Part shown: piece after piece, positions 9,108 through 17,326 of the stretch | Layout: each line of letters begins with the position of its first letter | Position numbering within the stretch: position 1 is the first letter of the stretch | Source: Pseudomonas anguilliseptica | Lineage (GTDB): Bacteria > Pseudomonadota > Gammaproteobacteria > Pseudomonadales > Pseudomonadaceae | Direction of reading: 5' to 3' | NCBI RefSeq assembly: GCF_900105355.1 | Contig: NZ_FNSC01000001.1 | Coordinates: 1,984,001-2,048,000 of the forward strand | Length of the DNA: 64,000 bases | Program-made: the position numbers and the translations under genes | The notes under the pieces: model-generated | Seen by the model: only the letters and a program-made list of their open reading frames with translations | The model's database searches: none | Told to the model about the DNA's origin: nothing

Positions 9108-9181
9108 CGTAGGGTGGTTCACGTTTTATCGATCCACCATTGTGGCTGCAAGGTTGATGTAAAAACGACATCCACCCTACG
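9108..9181. repeat. Inverted repeat between ubiC and ubiA, overlapping the ubiC stop
   Basis: Arms CGTAGGGTGG (9108-9117) and CCACCCTACG (9172-9181) are perfect inverted copies; a second nested pairing joins CGTTTT with AAAACG. The right arm contains the TAG stop of ubiC (9177-9179 on the minus strand), so the element has been recruited as the end of the gene. The arm sequence resembles the cgtaggttg element near 4.5 kb and may belong to the same broad class. Confidence 0.65.
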
Positions 9182-9728
9182 ACTCGATGTCAGCTGCGGC
9201 CCAGAACTCAGGAAGGAAGACCTCGGCCACCAGCACACCCAAAGCCCCACGGCTAAAACACGAACGCCGCGCCCACAGACGCTCGCTGCAGGCTTCCGCT
9301 GGTAGCCACTGTGCCGGGTAGCGGCACACCTGCAACTCACCACGATCGAAGGCACGGTCGCTGAACAGCAACTCCCCCAGCGAGCGGCTGCCGAGTTGGT
9401 CCAGCGCTAGGCCGGATCCTTCCAGGGCGCTACGCGCCGCCACGCTGCGGGCAAATACCCAGGGCTGGCCGTGACCGCGCAGGTACACCTCGCGCACCCA
9501 GCCCTGGCTGCCGCCGACCACGCCCAGCGCGCTGCACTCATCGTTGCGCAGGCGCTGCCAGCCTTCCTGCAGCGGGGTGACGCTGAAACCATTGGCCGAC
9601 AGAGCGGTGAGCCGCCGTGTCAGCGAGTCTTCATTGAATAGCCAGTCACGCACCGCCGCCGTGGGTGCGGGATGCAGTTGGCTGGCAGTCAGCCAGCGCG
9701 GCGGATGGGCGAGGGCGGCGTGGGGCAC
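9177..9728 (-). CDS. ubiC: Chorismate pyruvate-lyase UbiC
   Basis: Cytoplasmic lyase converting chorismate to 4-hydroxybenzoate and pyruvate, the committed step into ubiquinone, feeding UbiA encoded next. The 183-residue protein carries the family core WVREVYLRGHGQPWVFARSV and the C-terminal GELLFSDRAFDRGELQVCRY and RRSCFSRGALGVLVAEVFLP segments. The last residues and the TAG stop fall in the arm of an inverted repeat. The annotated start keeps a normal family length; a later start is possible because the first 15 residues are poorly conserved in general. Confidence 0.93.
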   Translation of the reverse strand: MPHAALAHPPRWLTASQLHPAPTAAVRDWLFNEDSLTRRLTALSANGFSVTPLQEGWQRLRNDECSALGVVGGSQGWVREVYLRGHGQPWVFARSVAARSALEGSGLALDQLGSRSLGELLFSDRAFDRGELQVCRYPAQWLPAEACSERLWARRSCFSRGALGVLVAEVFLPEFWAAADIES

Positions 9729-9943
9729 GAGCTGGTTTCACCGTAGGCAGAGGCGCGCGAGTCTAGCATGGGCATTACGCCTGGGCAGATGGCGCAAGGC
9801 GCGGCGATTGGCCGCTACGTCGGGCAGAACCCGACTTTGGTTGGCCTCGATGACGGGCTATTCATCGTCCGGCGGCTTGGCGCACCTGCGCATATACGGT
9901 AGTTTTCCCGGCGCATTAGCCGTGTGATCCGCCTGAGGTAGTT

Positions 9944-10111
9944 ATGAAGAAGTGGCAATGTGTAGTCTGTGGACTGATTTACGACGAGAGCCAAGGCTGG
10001 CCTGATGAAGGCATCGCCGCCGGCACGCTCTGGCAGGATGTCCCGGAAGACTGGCTGTGCCCTGACTGTGGCGTGGGTAAGCTGGATTTTGAAATGATAG
10101 AAATCGGCTAA
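9944..10111 (+). CDS. rubA1: Rubredoxin (first copy)
   Basis: A 55-residue iron-sulfur electron carrier. The four iron-binding cysteines are C6 and C9 (CVVCG) and C39 and C42 (CPDCG), with the aromatic core W4, Y13, W37. GAGG lies about 6 bases before the ATG. Rubredoxins pass electrons from rubredoxin reductase to alkane hydroxylases, or to oxygen- or NO-reducing partners. A near-identical copy follows 238 bp later and the reductase gene after that. No hydroxylase gene is in the window. The TAA stop overlaps the first base of an inverted-repeat element. Confidence 0.95.
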   Translation: MKKWQCVVCGLIYDESQGWPDEGIAAGTLWQDVPEDWLCPDCGVGKLDFEMIEIG

Positions 10112-10251
10112 GAACCGTCTCCGATCTGCTGCGCGTCGGCGCTGCTGCGTTAAAAACAGGCTCGAAATGCTCATTTACAGCCGTAAACTCCGCTTTCTCG
10201 CCTGTTTTTGCCTTGCATCGCTCTAGCTCGCGAGATCTGAAAACAGGTTCT
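10111..10251. repeat. Stop-abutting inverted repeat, copy 1 (after rubA1)
   Basis: Outer arms AGAACC (10111-10116) and GGTTCT (10246-10251) flank a core in which AAAAACAGGC pairs with GCCTGTTTTT, with an inner ATGCTCATTTAC / GTAAACTCCGC hairpin. The element begins at the last base of the rubA1 stop codon. The core matches copies near 13.6, 27.7 and 58.6 kb. The A/T-tailed core stem could terminate transcription in both directions. Confidence 0.8.
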
Positions 10252-10349
10252 AAGTAGATACTGCTCTAGGCGGCGAAAGGGTCGCCGTTTTGTTTGGCGA
10301 GTGCCCATACTCAATACCTCGAACGAGCTGAACCAGCTACGAGGTGTTT

Positions 10350-10517
10350 ATGCGTAAGTGGCAGTGTGTGGTGTGCGGGTTTATCTATGACGAAGCCCTC
10401 GGCCTGCCCGAGGAAGGCATTGCCCCTGGCACGGCCTGGGAAGATATTCCCGCCGATTGGCTGTGCCCCGATTGCGGCGTCGGCAAGCTGGATTTCGAGA
10501 TGATCGAGATCGCCTGA
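10350..10517 (+). CDS. rubA2: Rubredoxin (second copy)
   Basis: A 55-residue rubredoxin with iron ligands C6, C9, C39 and C42 and the same length and core as the preceding copy, differing mainly in the surface region around residues 15-36. It is 62 bp before rubredoxin reductase, so the pair is probably an operon, while the first copy is separated by an inverted repeat that may insulate it. Tandem rubredoxins beside a reductase are known in P. aeruginosa, where they serve alkane oxidation; here the partner is not visible. Confidence 0.95.
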   Translation: MRKWQCVVCGFIYDEALGLPEEGIAPGTAWEDIPADWLCPDCGVGKLDFEMIEIA

Positions 10518-10579
10518 GCCGCGTCAGCCCTGAAATCTATTACGGCCGCCGCAGTGCGCGGCCTGTGTGAGGAATGAGC

Positions 10580-11728
10580 ATGAGTGCACCTGTCGTCATC
10601 GTCGGCACCGGCCTGGCCGGCTACAACCTGGCCCGTGAATTTCGCAAGCTGGACAGCGAAACTCCGCTGCTGTTGATCACTGCTGACGACGGGCGTTCGT
10701 ACTCCAAGCCGATGCTCTCTACCGGTTTTGCCAAGAACAAGGACGCCGATGGCCTGAGCATGGCCGAGCCGGGCGCCATGGCGGATCAGCTCAAGGCGGA
10801 AATTCGCACCCATACCCGCATCAGCGGCATCGATCCTGGCCACAAGCAACTGTGGATCGGCGAAGAGGCTGTGCCGTACCGCGACCTGGTGCTGGCCTGG
10901 GGTGCCGAGGTGATTCGCGTACCGGTGCAAGGTGATGCCGATGATGCGATCTTCTCGATCAATGACCTGGAGGATTACGCGCGTTTTCGCACTGCAGCTG
11001 CCGGCAAGCAGCGTGTCCTGCTACTGGGCGCCGGGCTAATCGGTTGTGAGTTTGCCAATGACCTGAGCCTGGGCGGCTATCAGGTCGAACTGGTCGCCCC
11101 CTGCGAGCAGGTGATGCCTGGTCTGCTGCATCCGGCTGCCGCCGCCGCGGTTCAAGCTGGCCTGGAAGGGTTGGGGGCGCGTTTTCACCTCGGTCCGGTG
11201 TTGGCCAGCCTGAATCACAAAGGCGATGCACTGGAAGCGCACCTGTCCGATGGCACCCTGATCGAGTGTGACCTGGTGTTGTCAGCTGTGGGTTTGCGCC
11301 CGCGTATCGAACTGGCTGCCGCTGCCGGGCTGGCGGTCAATCGCGGGGTTTTGGTCGACCGCCAGCTGCGCACCTCTCACGCCAATATCTATGCCCTGGG
11401 CGACTGCGCTGAGGTTGAGGGGATCAACCTGCTCTATGTCATGCCGCTGATGACCAGCGCCCGTGCCCTGGCGCAAACCCTGGCCGGCACCCCGACGGCA
11501 GTAAGCTACGGGCCGATGCCGGTGACGGTAAAAACCCCGGTCTGCCCGCTGGTGGTGTCGCCGCCACCGCGTGGCCTGCAGGGCGAGTGGAGCGTTGAAG
11601 GCAGCGGCTCCGACATCAAGGCGCTGTGCCATGACAGTACTGGTGCGCTGCTCGGCTATGCCCTCACCGGTACGGCCGTGCAGGATAAATTGGCCCTGAA
11701 TAAGCTGCTGCCTGCACTTTTGGCCTGA
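10580..11728 (+). CDS. rubB: Rubredoxin-NAD(+) reductase
   Basis: FAD flavoprotein passing electrons from NADH to rubredoxin. It shows two Rossmann motifs: GTGLAG at residues 9-14 for FAD, and [17 protein letters not shown] near 150 for NADH, with the FAD-binding [10 protein letters not shown] late in the chain. About 382 residues, the usual size for this family. Two ATGs, 10574 and 10580, are possible; 10580 is preferred because GAGGA then sits six bases upstream instead of touching the start. Immediately downstream of rubA2. Confidence 0.93.
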   Translation: MSAPVVIVGTGLAGYNLAREFRKLDSETPLLLITADDGRSYSKPMLSTGFAKNKDADGLSMAEPGAMADQLKAEIRTHTRISGIDPGHKQLWIGEEAVPYRDLVLAWGAEVIRVPVQGDADDAIFSINDLEDYARFRTAAAGKQRVLLLGAGLIGCEFANDLSLGGYQVELVAPCEQVMPGLLHPAAAAAVQAGLEGLGARFHLGPVLASLNHKGDALEAHLSDGTLIECDLVLSAVGLRPRIELAAAAGLAVNRGVLVDRQLRTSHANIYALGDCAEVEGINLLYVMPLMTSARALAQTLAGTPTAVSYGPMPVTVKTPVCPLVVSPPPRGLQGEWSVEGSGSDIKALCHDSTGALLGYALTGTAVQDKLALNKLLPALLA

Positions 11729-11914
11729 ATGGCGGCCGTTCTGTCGGATATGCCACAAAATTGCCTGGGTTAACTGTCGGACAAGACTGGCGCAGGGCCC
11801 AATGGCATGCCATCCTCCATCAGTCTGCCGCAGCCTAGAGCTGTTGCGGCGCCTTGGTATCTGCTCGCGCAGAGCAGCCCGGACACAACAACAAAAAACC
11901 GTAAAGAGGCATTT

Positions 11915-12187
11915 ATGCGTAAACCGGAACTCGCCGCCGCCATCGCCGATAAGGCGGATCTGACTAAAGATCAGGCAAGCCGTGTACTTAACGCGGTACT
12001 CGAAGAAATCACCAATGCACTGAACCGCAAGGACAGCGTCACCCTGGTGGGCTTCGGTACTTTCGTGCAACGCCACCGCGGTGCTCGCACCGGTAAAAAT
12101 CCGCAAACCGGTGAGCCGGTAAAGATCAAGGCCAGCAACACCGTTGCCTTCAAACCGGGCAAGTCCCTGAAAGACGCGGTCAACTGA
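11915..12187 (+). CDS. hupA: HU-family histone-like DNA-binding protein
   Basis: A 90-residue nucleoid protein that bends DNA as a dimer. It has the HU signature GFGTFVQRHRGARTGKNPQTG with the intercalating proline (NPQTGEPV) and the C-terminal KPGKSLKDAVN helix. The ATG at 11915 follows AAGAGG; an upstream in-frame ATG at 11807 would add 36 residues unlike any HU protein. Most like HU-alpha as opposed to IHF. The 186-bp leader upstream contains no other gene. Confidence 0.93.
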   Translation: MRKPELAAAIADKADLTKDQASRVLNAVLEEITNALNRKDSVTLVGFGTFVQRHRGARTGKNPQTGEPVKIKASNTVAFKPGKSLKDAVN

Positions 12188-12327
12188 GTCCTCAGGCCCG
12201 GGGCCTTTGGCCTCGGGCTGCACCACCCCGGCCAGCGTGTTCACGCCCTTCTTTCAGCCGGATGTAGTCCCTGCCGCAAACCGCTACAATGCGCCGCCTT
12301 TTCCCTACCCTTTGCGAGGCCTCGCGC

Positions 12328-12720
12328 ATGAAATTCCGTTTTCTTCTGTGGATGCTGGGCCGTCTGATGGCCAAGGCCAGCCGTGAAAATCCGGCATTCC
12401 AACAGCAACTGGTTGACCGCGATATGGTCTTTCAGCTGCATACTCTGGACGGTAAAGTCGCCCGTCACTTCATCGTCAAAGACCAGCGCATTACCAGCAA
12501 GCGTGGCCCGGCTACCGAGCCTGCCTTTGCCCTTGGCTTCAAGGATGCCGCCTACGGCTTCGCCACCATGAGCGCGAAAAACAAGCAGCTGGCGTTTATG
12601 CAGGGCATCCAGAACAAGGATATCCAGATCCAGGGCAACCCCGCGCTGGTGATCTGGTTCCAGGGGCTGACCAAATACCTGATGCCGAAAAAGAAAGACG
12701 CTGTCAAAAAAGCTGCCTGA
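12328..12720 (+). CDS. SCP2-like sterol-carrier-domain protein
   Basis: A 130-residue protein whose middle (about 25-115) looks like an SCP2 lipid-binding fold: FQLHTLDGKVARHFIVKDQRITSKRG, then AFALGFKDAAYGFATM, ending in IQGNPALVIWFQGL. The lysine-rich tail KKKDAVKK is typical of this small Pseudomonas family. The N-terminus is hydrophobic with basic flanks but does not look like a cleaved signal. The start at 12328 is the ATG nearest the conserved sequence. The lipid bound, if any, is unknown; related proteins include UbiJ, but no functional link is proposed. Confidence 0.65.
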   Translation: MKFRFLLWMLGRLMAKASRENPAFQQQLVDRDMVFQLHTLDGKVARHFIVKDQRITSKRGPATEPAFALGFKDAAYGFATMSAKNKQLAFMQGIQNKDIQIQGNPALVIWFQGLTKYLMPKKKDAVKKAA

Positions 12721-12799
12721 TTCGCAGCAGTGCGCGCCAGGGCTGGCCTGCGCGCACTGCATTCGCTAGGCTGGGCATAGCCCTAGTGAGAGTTTGCCC

Positions 12800-13537
12800 A
12801 TGCGTCTGCTGCTGAGTGCCCTGCTGTTTTCCACCTCCGTTGCCCATGCCGCGCCCCCTAAAGCCGAAGCCTTTGCGCCGTTATTTGAGCTGGCCGGCAT
12901 CCGTTTGCTCTGCGAGCAGAGCGCACCGCTGGTGCAGCGTGGTCTGAGCGATAAACAGCAAGCGCAGTTGGCCAAGGTGTTTGCCGCTGATGCTCTGTGT
13001 CTGGACTTGGCCAGGAAACTGACCGGCAAGCTCGATCAAACCCAGCTGGAACAGGCCAAGAACTTGCTGGAAAGCCCGCTGGCGCAGGGCTTTACCGCTG
13101 CCGAGCGTTCTGTGGGCGAGGGCGGTGCAGAAGGCTTGGCGGCCTATCGCAAACAGCTGGGCGAACGCCCGCCGCGTGAGGAGCGTATGGCTCTGGTGCG
13201 GCGCCTGGATGCCGCTGCGCACACCACCACCCTGGCCACCCTGTTGCGCTATGAAGTCGGCAAGACTCAGGCATTTCTGGCCCTGCAGGGCCGTGGTGAA
13301 AGCATCGACGAGAAGGCCCTGAGCACTCAGACCAAGGCTCAGGAAGACGCGCTGCGGGCCTCCAGCGCCGAAGCGGTGGAGTCTTTTATGCTGTATGCCT
13401 ATCGGCAGATGCCCAGCGAAAAACTGGCCGAATATGCTGCTCTGTATGAGCAACCAGCCGTGGCGCAGTTGCTCGATGGTAGCGTGCAGGTGCTGCCGGA
13501 GCTGTTCGCCGCACGACGCGCACAGCTGAAGAAGTAA
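12800..13537 (+). CDS. Exported protein of unknown function
   Basis: A 245-residue protein with a clear Sec signal (MRLLLSALLFSTSVAHA, cleavage after AHA), so it is periplasmic. The mature part is almost entirely alpha-helical, with a Cys pair (LLCEQSAP and ADALCLDLA) that could form a disulfide, and repeated helices rich in Ala, Leu, Glu and Lys. It is loosely like DUF2059-type envelope proteins, but I see no decisive motif. A strong terminator follows. The ATG at 12800 is preferred to the TTG two codons upstream. Confidence 0.7.
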   Translation: MRLLLSALLFSTSVAHAAPPKAEAFAPLFELAGIRLLCEQSAPLVQRGLSDKQQAQLAKVFAADALCLDLARKLTGKLDQTQLEQAKNLLESPLAQGFTAAERSVGEGGAEGLAAYRKQLGERPPREERMALVRRLDAAAHTTTLATLLRYEVGKTQAFLALQGRGESIDEKALSTQTKAQEDALRASSAEAVESFMLYAYRQMPSEKLAEYAALYEQPAVAQLLDGSVQVLPELFAARRAQLKK

Positions 13538-13555
13538 TCATCCGACTGAAACGAA

Positions 13556-13584
13556 AAAGGGGCCCGTAGGCCCCTTTGTGTTTT
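13556..13584 (+). terminator. Intrinsic terminator
   Basis: A perfect 9-bp stem, AAAGGGGCC (13556-13564) and GGCCCCTTT (13569-13577), with a CGTA loop and a GTGTTTT tail, 18 bp after the stop of the exported-protein gene. Confidence 0.85.
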
Positions 13585-13595
13585 CTGCAGCTTTA

Positions 13596-13737
13596 GCAGG
13601 CTGTTGAAAAACTACCTGCGTTGCCATCGCGGCGTTAAAAACAGGCTCAAAATGCTCATTTACAACTCGTAAACTCCGCTTTCTCGCCTGTTTTTGCCTT
13701 GCGCTGGCTGCCTCGCCAACGTTTTTAAACGGCCTGC
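13596..13737. repeat. Stop-abutting inverted repeat, copy 2 (between convergent genes)
   Basis: Outer arms GCAGGCTGTTGAAAAAC (13596-13612) and GTTTTTAAACGGCCTGC (13721-13737) pair with few mismatches. The core again has AAAAACAGGC and GCCTGTTTTT around ATGCTCATTTAC. The right arm ends on the last base of the HDOD gene's TAG stop (minus strand, 13737-13739). Confidence 0.8.
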
Positions 13738-15152
13738 TAGTGCGCGGGATGGAATTGCGCGGCCAGTTCGCGCAGCGCGACTTCAGCCGCCAGCACCTTG
13801 CTTACGGCTTCTTCGGCTTCTTCGGCTTTTTCCCGGCTGATGCCGAGGTTGTCGAACAGGCTTTGCGGAATCTCGCTCTGCGGGCCGGCACCGATGCCGC
13901 GATTGCGCAACAGGCTAACCGACAGGCACACCAGGTTCGGGTAGGTGGCGTGGGGGCCGGTGTATTCAGGGTCGTGCTGGAAGCGCAGGGCGCTGGCCAG
14001 TTCTTCCGGCATATCCCAGTAACGCATCAGCCAGGCACCGATCTGCTCGCGGCTTATGCCGAGCAGATGCTGCTCGATATAGCTGTGCGACAGGTGGGGG
14101 TTGACCTCCAGATGGCGGCAGATCAGCGAGAAATGCGGTGGAAACACATGCGCCAGCACCAGATAGCCGAAGTTGTGCAGCAGGCCGGCGAGGTAGGTCA
14201 GGCCGGCTTCCGGACGCTGCGCGCGCGGGATGGCGCGGGTCAGACCCTCGATCACCGCAGCGCTGTAGATCGCCTGTTGCCAGTACGGTGTGGCCTGTTG
14301 CGGATGATCCTTGGGCAGGCTCAGGGTTTTGCCCAAGGCCAGGCCGAGGGCCAGGTTGATCACCAGGTCGAAGCCCAGCACGCGGACGATGGCGTCTTCC
14401 ACTGAGCGGATCTTGCCGGGTGCCGCGTAGTAGGGCGAGGCGGCCCAGCTGACCACCTGGGCGGCCAGTGCCGGGTCGGTTTCGACCACGCCGGTGATGT
14501 CATCCACGGTGGCATCCGGGTCGACACGCAGCTTGATGATCTTCTGCGCGGTTTCCGGCAGCGGCGGAATCTCGATGGTTTCTTCCAGGCGTTGCTGGAT
14601 GCGCCGCGCGGTAAAGGCCTGCACCGCCAGGGTGATCTCGGCGCGGTCGTCGTCCGGGCGATCGAGGTTCAGGCGGATATTGTTCAGCGGCTCGCCGAAG
14701 CGCGCGGCGCTGGCCTTGCTCAGCAGAGTTTTGAAAGCGTCGGTGCTCAACTCCAGCAGCACGCCGCGCTGGCCGGACTCGATATACAGACTGGGCACCT
14801 GCAGCAGGCGCTCGTCATACAGGGAGGGCGAGCTGGTCAGCGGTGGCAGGCCAGGCAACACCTTCAGGCTGTGTTTGCCGAGCATGCGCTCCAGGCGCTC
14901 TGGCTTGACTGCGGTCAGTTGGCGGCCGGTCAGTTCGGTCAGGCGATTGAGGTCGAGCAGCTGGCTCTGTGGATAGAGCACCAGTAGTGCGCCCACGGCG
15001 TCATCCAGCAGTACCGCTTGCAGGCGTTGAGCGGCTGGCAGGCCGGGCAGGTCGCGGCAGACTTGGTAGGGCAGGCCGAGCTTCTCCAGCAATTGCAGAA
15101 TCACCGCTGGCGGGCGCGGAGCGGTGTCGGGAGCAAGGGCAAGTTCGGTCAT
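13737..15152 (-). CDS. HDOD-domain protein with N-terminal YbaK-like region
   Basis: A 471-residue cytoplasmic protein. Residues about 15-150 resemble a YbaK/aminoacyl-tRNA deacylase-like fold (LLEKLGLPYQVCRDLP, then LLDDAVGALLVLYP). Residues about 205-400 form an HDOD domain (IPPLPETAQKIIKLRVDPDA, AGLLHNFGYLVLAHVFP, HLLGISREQIGAWLMRYWDMP), a degenerate HD fold that usually scaffolds signalling and need not be enzymatic. The first ATG is at 15152; a TTG at 15176 is the alternative. It follows recG by 90 bp and may be the last gene of an oxyR-recG transcript. Its signal and partners are unknown. Confidence 0.8.
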   Translation of the reverse strand: MTELALAPDTAPRPPAVILQLLEKLGLPYQVCRDLPGLPAAQRLQAVLLDDAVGALLVLYPQSQLLDLNRLTELTGRQLTAVKPERLERMLGKHSLKVLPGLPPLTSSPSLYDERLLQVPSLYIESGQRGVLLELSTDAFKTLLSKASAARFGEPLNNIRLNLDRPDDDRAEITLAVQAFTARRIQQRLEETIEIPPLPETAQKIIKLRVDPDATVDDITGVVETDPALAAQVVSWAASPYYAAPGKIRSVEDAIVRVLGFDLVINLALGLALGKTLSLPKDHPQQATPYWQQAIYSAAVIEGLTRAIPRAQRPEAGLTYLAGLLHNFGYLVLAHVFPPHFSLICRHLEVNPHLSHSYIEQHLLGISREQIGAWLMRYWDMPEELASALRFQHDPEYTGPHATYPNLVCLSVSLLRNRGIGAGPQSEIPQSLFDNLGISREKAEEAEEAVSKVLAAEVALRELAAQFHPAH

Positions 15153-15242
15153 GACGGTATCCAGCAGAAGTAGCAATACCCCGAGTATAAACAGCGGGAT
15201 GAGTAAAATGCGGCGCAGGCGACGGTTGCACTGTGCGTTGGC

Positions 15243-17318
15243 TCACGCTTGTCCGTATTGTTGGCCATGCCGCAACCAGCGTTCAAGTAGCGGGCTGACA
15301 TGCTGCGGCCAGTGCTCCAGCAGCGCTTGCGCGGCATCGCGCACTGCCGGAAGTAGGTCAGCATCACGCATCAGATCGGCCACCTTGAACTGCAGCAAGC
15401 CGGTCTGACGGGTGCCGAGCATCTCGCCGGGGCCGCGCAGCTCCAGATCCTTTTCGGCGATAACGAAGCCATCGCAGGTCTCGCGCATGATTGCCAGGCG
15501 CTCACGGCCCAGCTGCGACAACGGCGGGTGATAGAGCAGCAGGCAATGGCTGGCGGCGCTGCCGCGCCCGACCCGGCCACGCAGCTGGTGCAGCTGGGCC
15601 AGGCCCAGGCGCTCCGGGTTTTCGATAATCATCAGGCTGGCATTGGGCACGTCGACGCCGACCTCGATCACTGTGGTGGCCACCAGCAGCTGCAGTTGGC
15701 CCTGTTTGAACTGATCCATCACTGCGGCTTTTTCCGCCGGTTTCATGCGCCCGTGAATCAAGCCGACATTCAGCCCGCCGAGTGCCGCCGATAAATCTTC
15801 GAAGGTGGTTTCCGCGGCCTGGCAGGTCAGCTCTTCGGATTCTTCGATCAGTGTGCAGACCCAGTAGGCCTGGCGCCCTTCGTTACAGGCCAGGCGCACG
15901 CGTTCGACCACTTCCAGGCGGCGGCTGTCGGCGATCACCAGGGTGTTCACCGGGGTACGTCCGGGCGGCAGCTCGTCGAGGATCGAGGTGTCGAGGTCAG
16001 CGTAGGCACTCATCGCCAGGGTTCGCGGGATCGGCGTGGCGGTCATGATCAGCTGGTGTGGGCACATACGTCCGCCGATGCCTTTCTGCCGTAGGGCTAG
16101 GCGCTGCTGCACGCCGAAGCGGTGCTGTTCATCGATAATCACCAGTGCGAGTTTCTGAAACTGCACTTCATCCTGAAACAGCGCATGGGTGCCGACCACC
16201 ATGGGTGCGCCAGCGGCGATCTGCTCCAGGGCGCTGGCACGGGCCTTGCCCTTGAGCTTGCCGGCCAGCCAGGCAACCTCCAGGCCCAGCGGGGCCAGCC
16301 ATTTGCTGAAGTTGATGAAATGCTGCTCGGCAAGAATCTCGGTGGGGGCCATCAGCGCTACCTGATAACCGGCTTCCAGCGCCTGCAGTGCGGCAAAGGC
16401 GGCGACCACGGTCTTGCCGGCACCCACATCGCCCTGCACCAGGCGTAGCATCGGCTCGCTCTGGCTGAGGTCGTAGGCGATTTCCGCGCCGACCCGTTGC
16501 TGTGCACCGGTGGGGGTAAAGCCCAGGTTGGCCAGGTATTGCTGCGGCAGCGTTTTCGCAAGGGGCAGCGCAGGAGCCTGCTGCGCACGCACGCTTTCGC
16601 GCAGACGTTGCAGCGACAGTTGATGGGTCAGCAATTCCTCGAAGGCCAGGCGGTGCTGGGCCCAGTGACGGCCTTCGGCGAGTTCTTCCAGATCGGCATC
16701 CGGCGGCGGCCGATGCAGGTAGCGAATCGCCTGATCCAGTGGGCTGAGCTGGTAATCGTCGGCCAGTTCGCGCGGCAGCCAATCCGGCAGGCTGTGCGGG
16801 CCCAGGCGTGCCAGGGCTTGCTCGCTGAGCTGGCGCAGGCGTTGCTGGGTCAGGCCTTCGGTGGTCGGGTAGATCGGCGTCAGGGTCTGTTCCACGGCAA
16901 TCGGTTCGCTGCCGGACAGCGCACGGTATTCCGGGTGATAGATCTCCAGGCCCGATGAGCCTGGGCGCACTTCACCGTAGCAGCGTACCTGGGTGCCGCG
17001 CTTGAGGCCTTCCTTTTGTGCCTGGCTGAAATGGTAGAAACGCAAGGAGAGGGTGCCACTGCCGTCCTGCAGGCGTACCAGCAGGCTACGCCGACGGCCC
17101 ATGACCACATCGGCGCCGGCGACTATGCCTTCGACCACGGCGTCCTGACCGGGGCGCAGTGCGCCAATCGGCACGATGCGGGTGCGGTCCTGGTAACGCA
17201 GCGGCAGGTGGAACAGCACATCCTGCAGGGTTTCCAGGCCGACCTTGGCGAGCTTTTCGGCCAGGGCCGCCCCCACGCCTTTCAGCGCGGTGACAGAAAC
17301 CGCGGCCAGTTCGGTCAT
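15243..17318 (-). CDS. recG: ATP-dependent DNA helicase RecG
   Basis: Branch-migration helicase that regresses stalled forks and resolves recombination intermediates. An N-terminal wedge/OB domain (about 50-230) is followed by helicase domains with Walker A GDVGAGKT at 296-303, the DEQH box at 396-399, TATPIPRTLA, and the C-terminal motifs including ATTVIEVGVDVPNA and QLRGRVGRG. The ATG at 17318 gives 691 residues, the usual Pseudomonas length; the longer in-frame start at 17363 would overlap oxyR. Only 8 bp separate it from oxyR, so the two are almost certainly co-transcribed, as described for P. aeruginosa. Confidence 0.97.
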   Translation of the reverse strand: MTELAAVSVTALKGVGAALAEKLAKVGLETLQDVLFHLPLRYQDRTRIVPIGALRPGQDAVVEGIVAGADVVMGRRRSLLVRLQDGSGTLSLRFYHFSQAQKEGLKRGTQVRCYGEVRPGSSGLEIYHPEYRALSGSEPIAVEQTLTPIYPTTEGLTQQRLRQLSEQALARLGPHSLPDWLPRELADDYQLSPLDQAIRYLHRPPPDADLEELAEGRHWAQHRLAFEELLTHQLSLQRLRESVRAQQAPALPLAKTLPQQYLANLGFTPTGAQQRVGAEIAYDLSQSEPMLRLVQGDVGAGKTVVAAFAALQALEAGYQVALMAPTEILAEQHFINFSKWLAPLGLEVAWLAGKLKGKARASALEQIAAGAPMVVGTHALFQDEVQFQKLALVIIDEQHRFGVQQRLALRQKGIGGRMCPHQLIMTATPIPRTLAMSAYADLDTSILDELPPGRTPVNTLVIADSRRLEVVERVRLACNEGRQAYWVCTLIEESEELTCQAAETTFEDLSAALGGLNVGLIHGRMKPAEKAAVMDQFKQGQLQLLVATTVIEVGVDVPNASLMIIENPERLGLAQLHQLRGRVGRGSAASHCLLLYHPPLSQLGRERLAIMRETCDGFVIAEKDLELRGPGEMLGTRQTGLLQFKVADLMRDADLLPAVRDAAQALLEHWPQHVSPLLERWLRHGQQYGQA

Positions 17319-17326
17319 GGTCTGTT

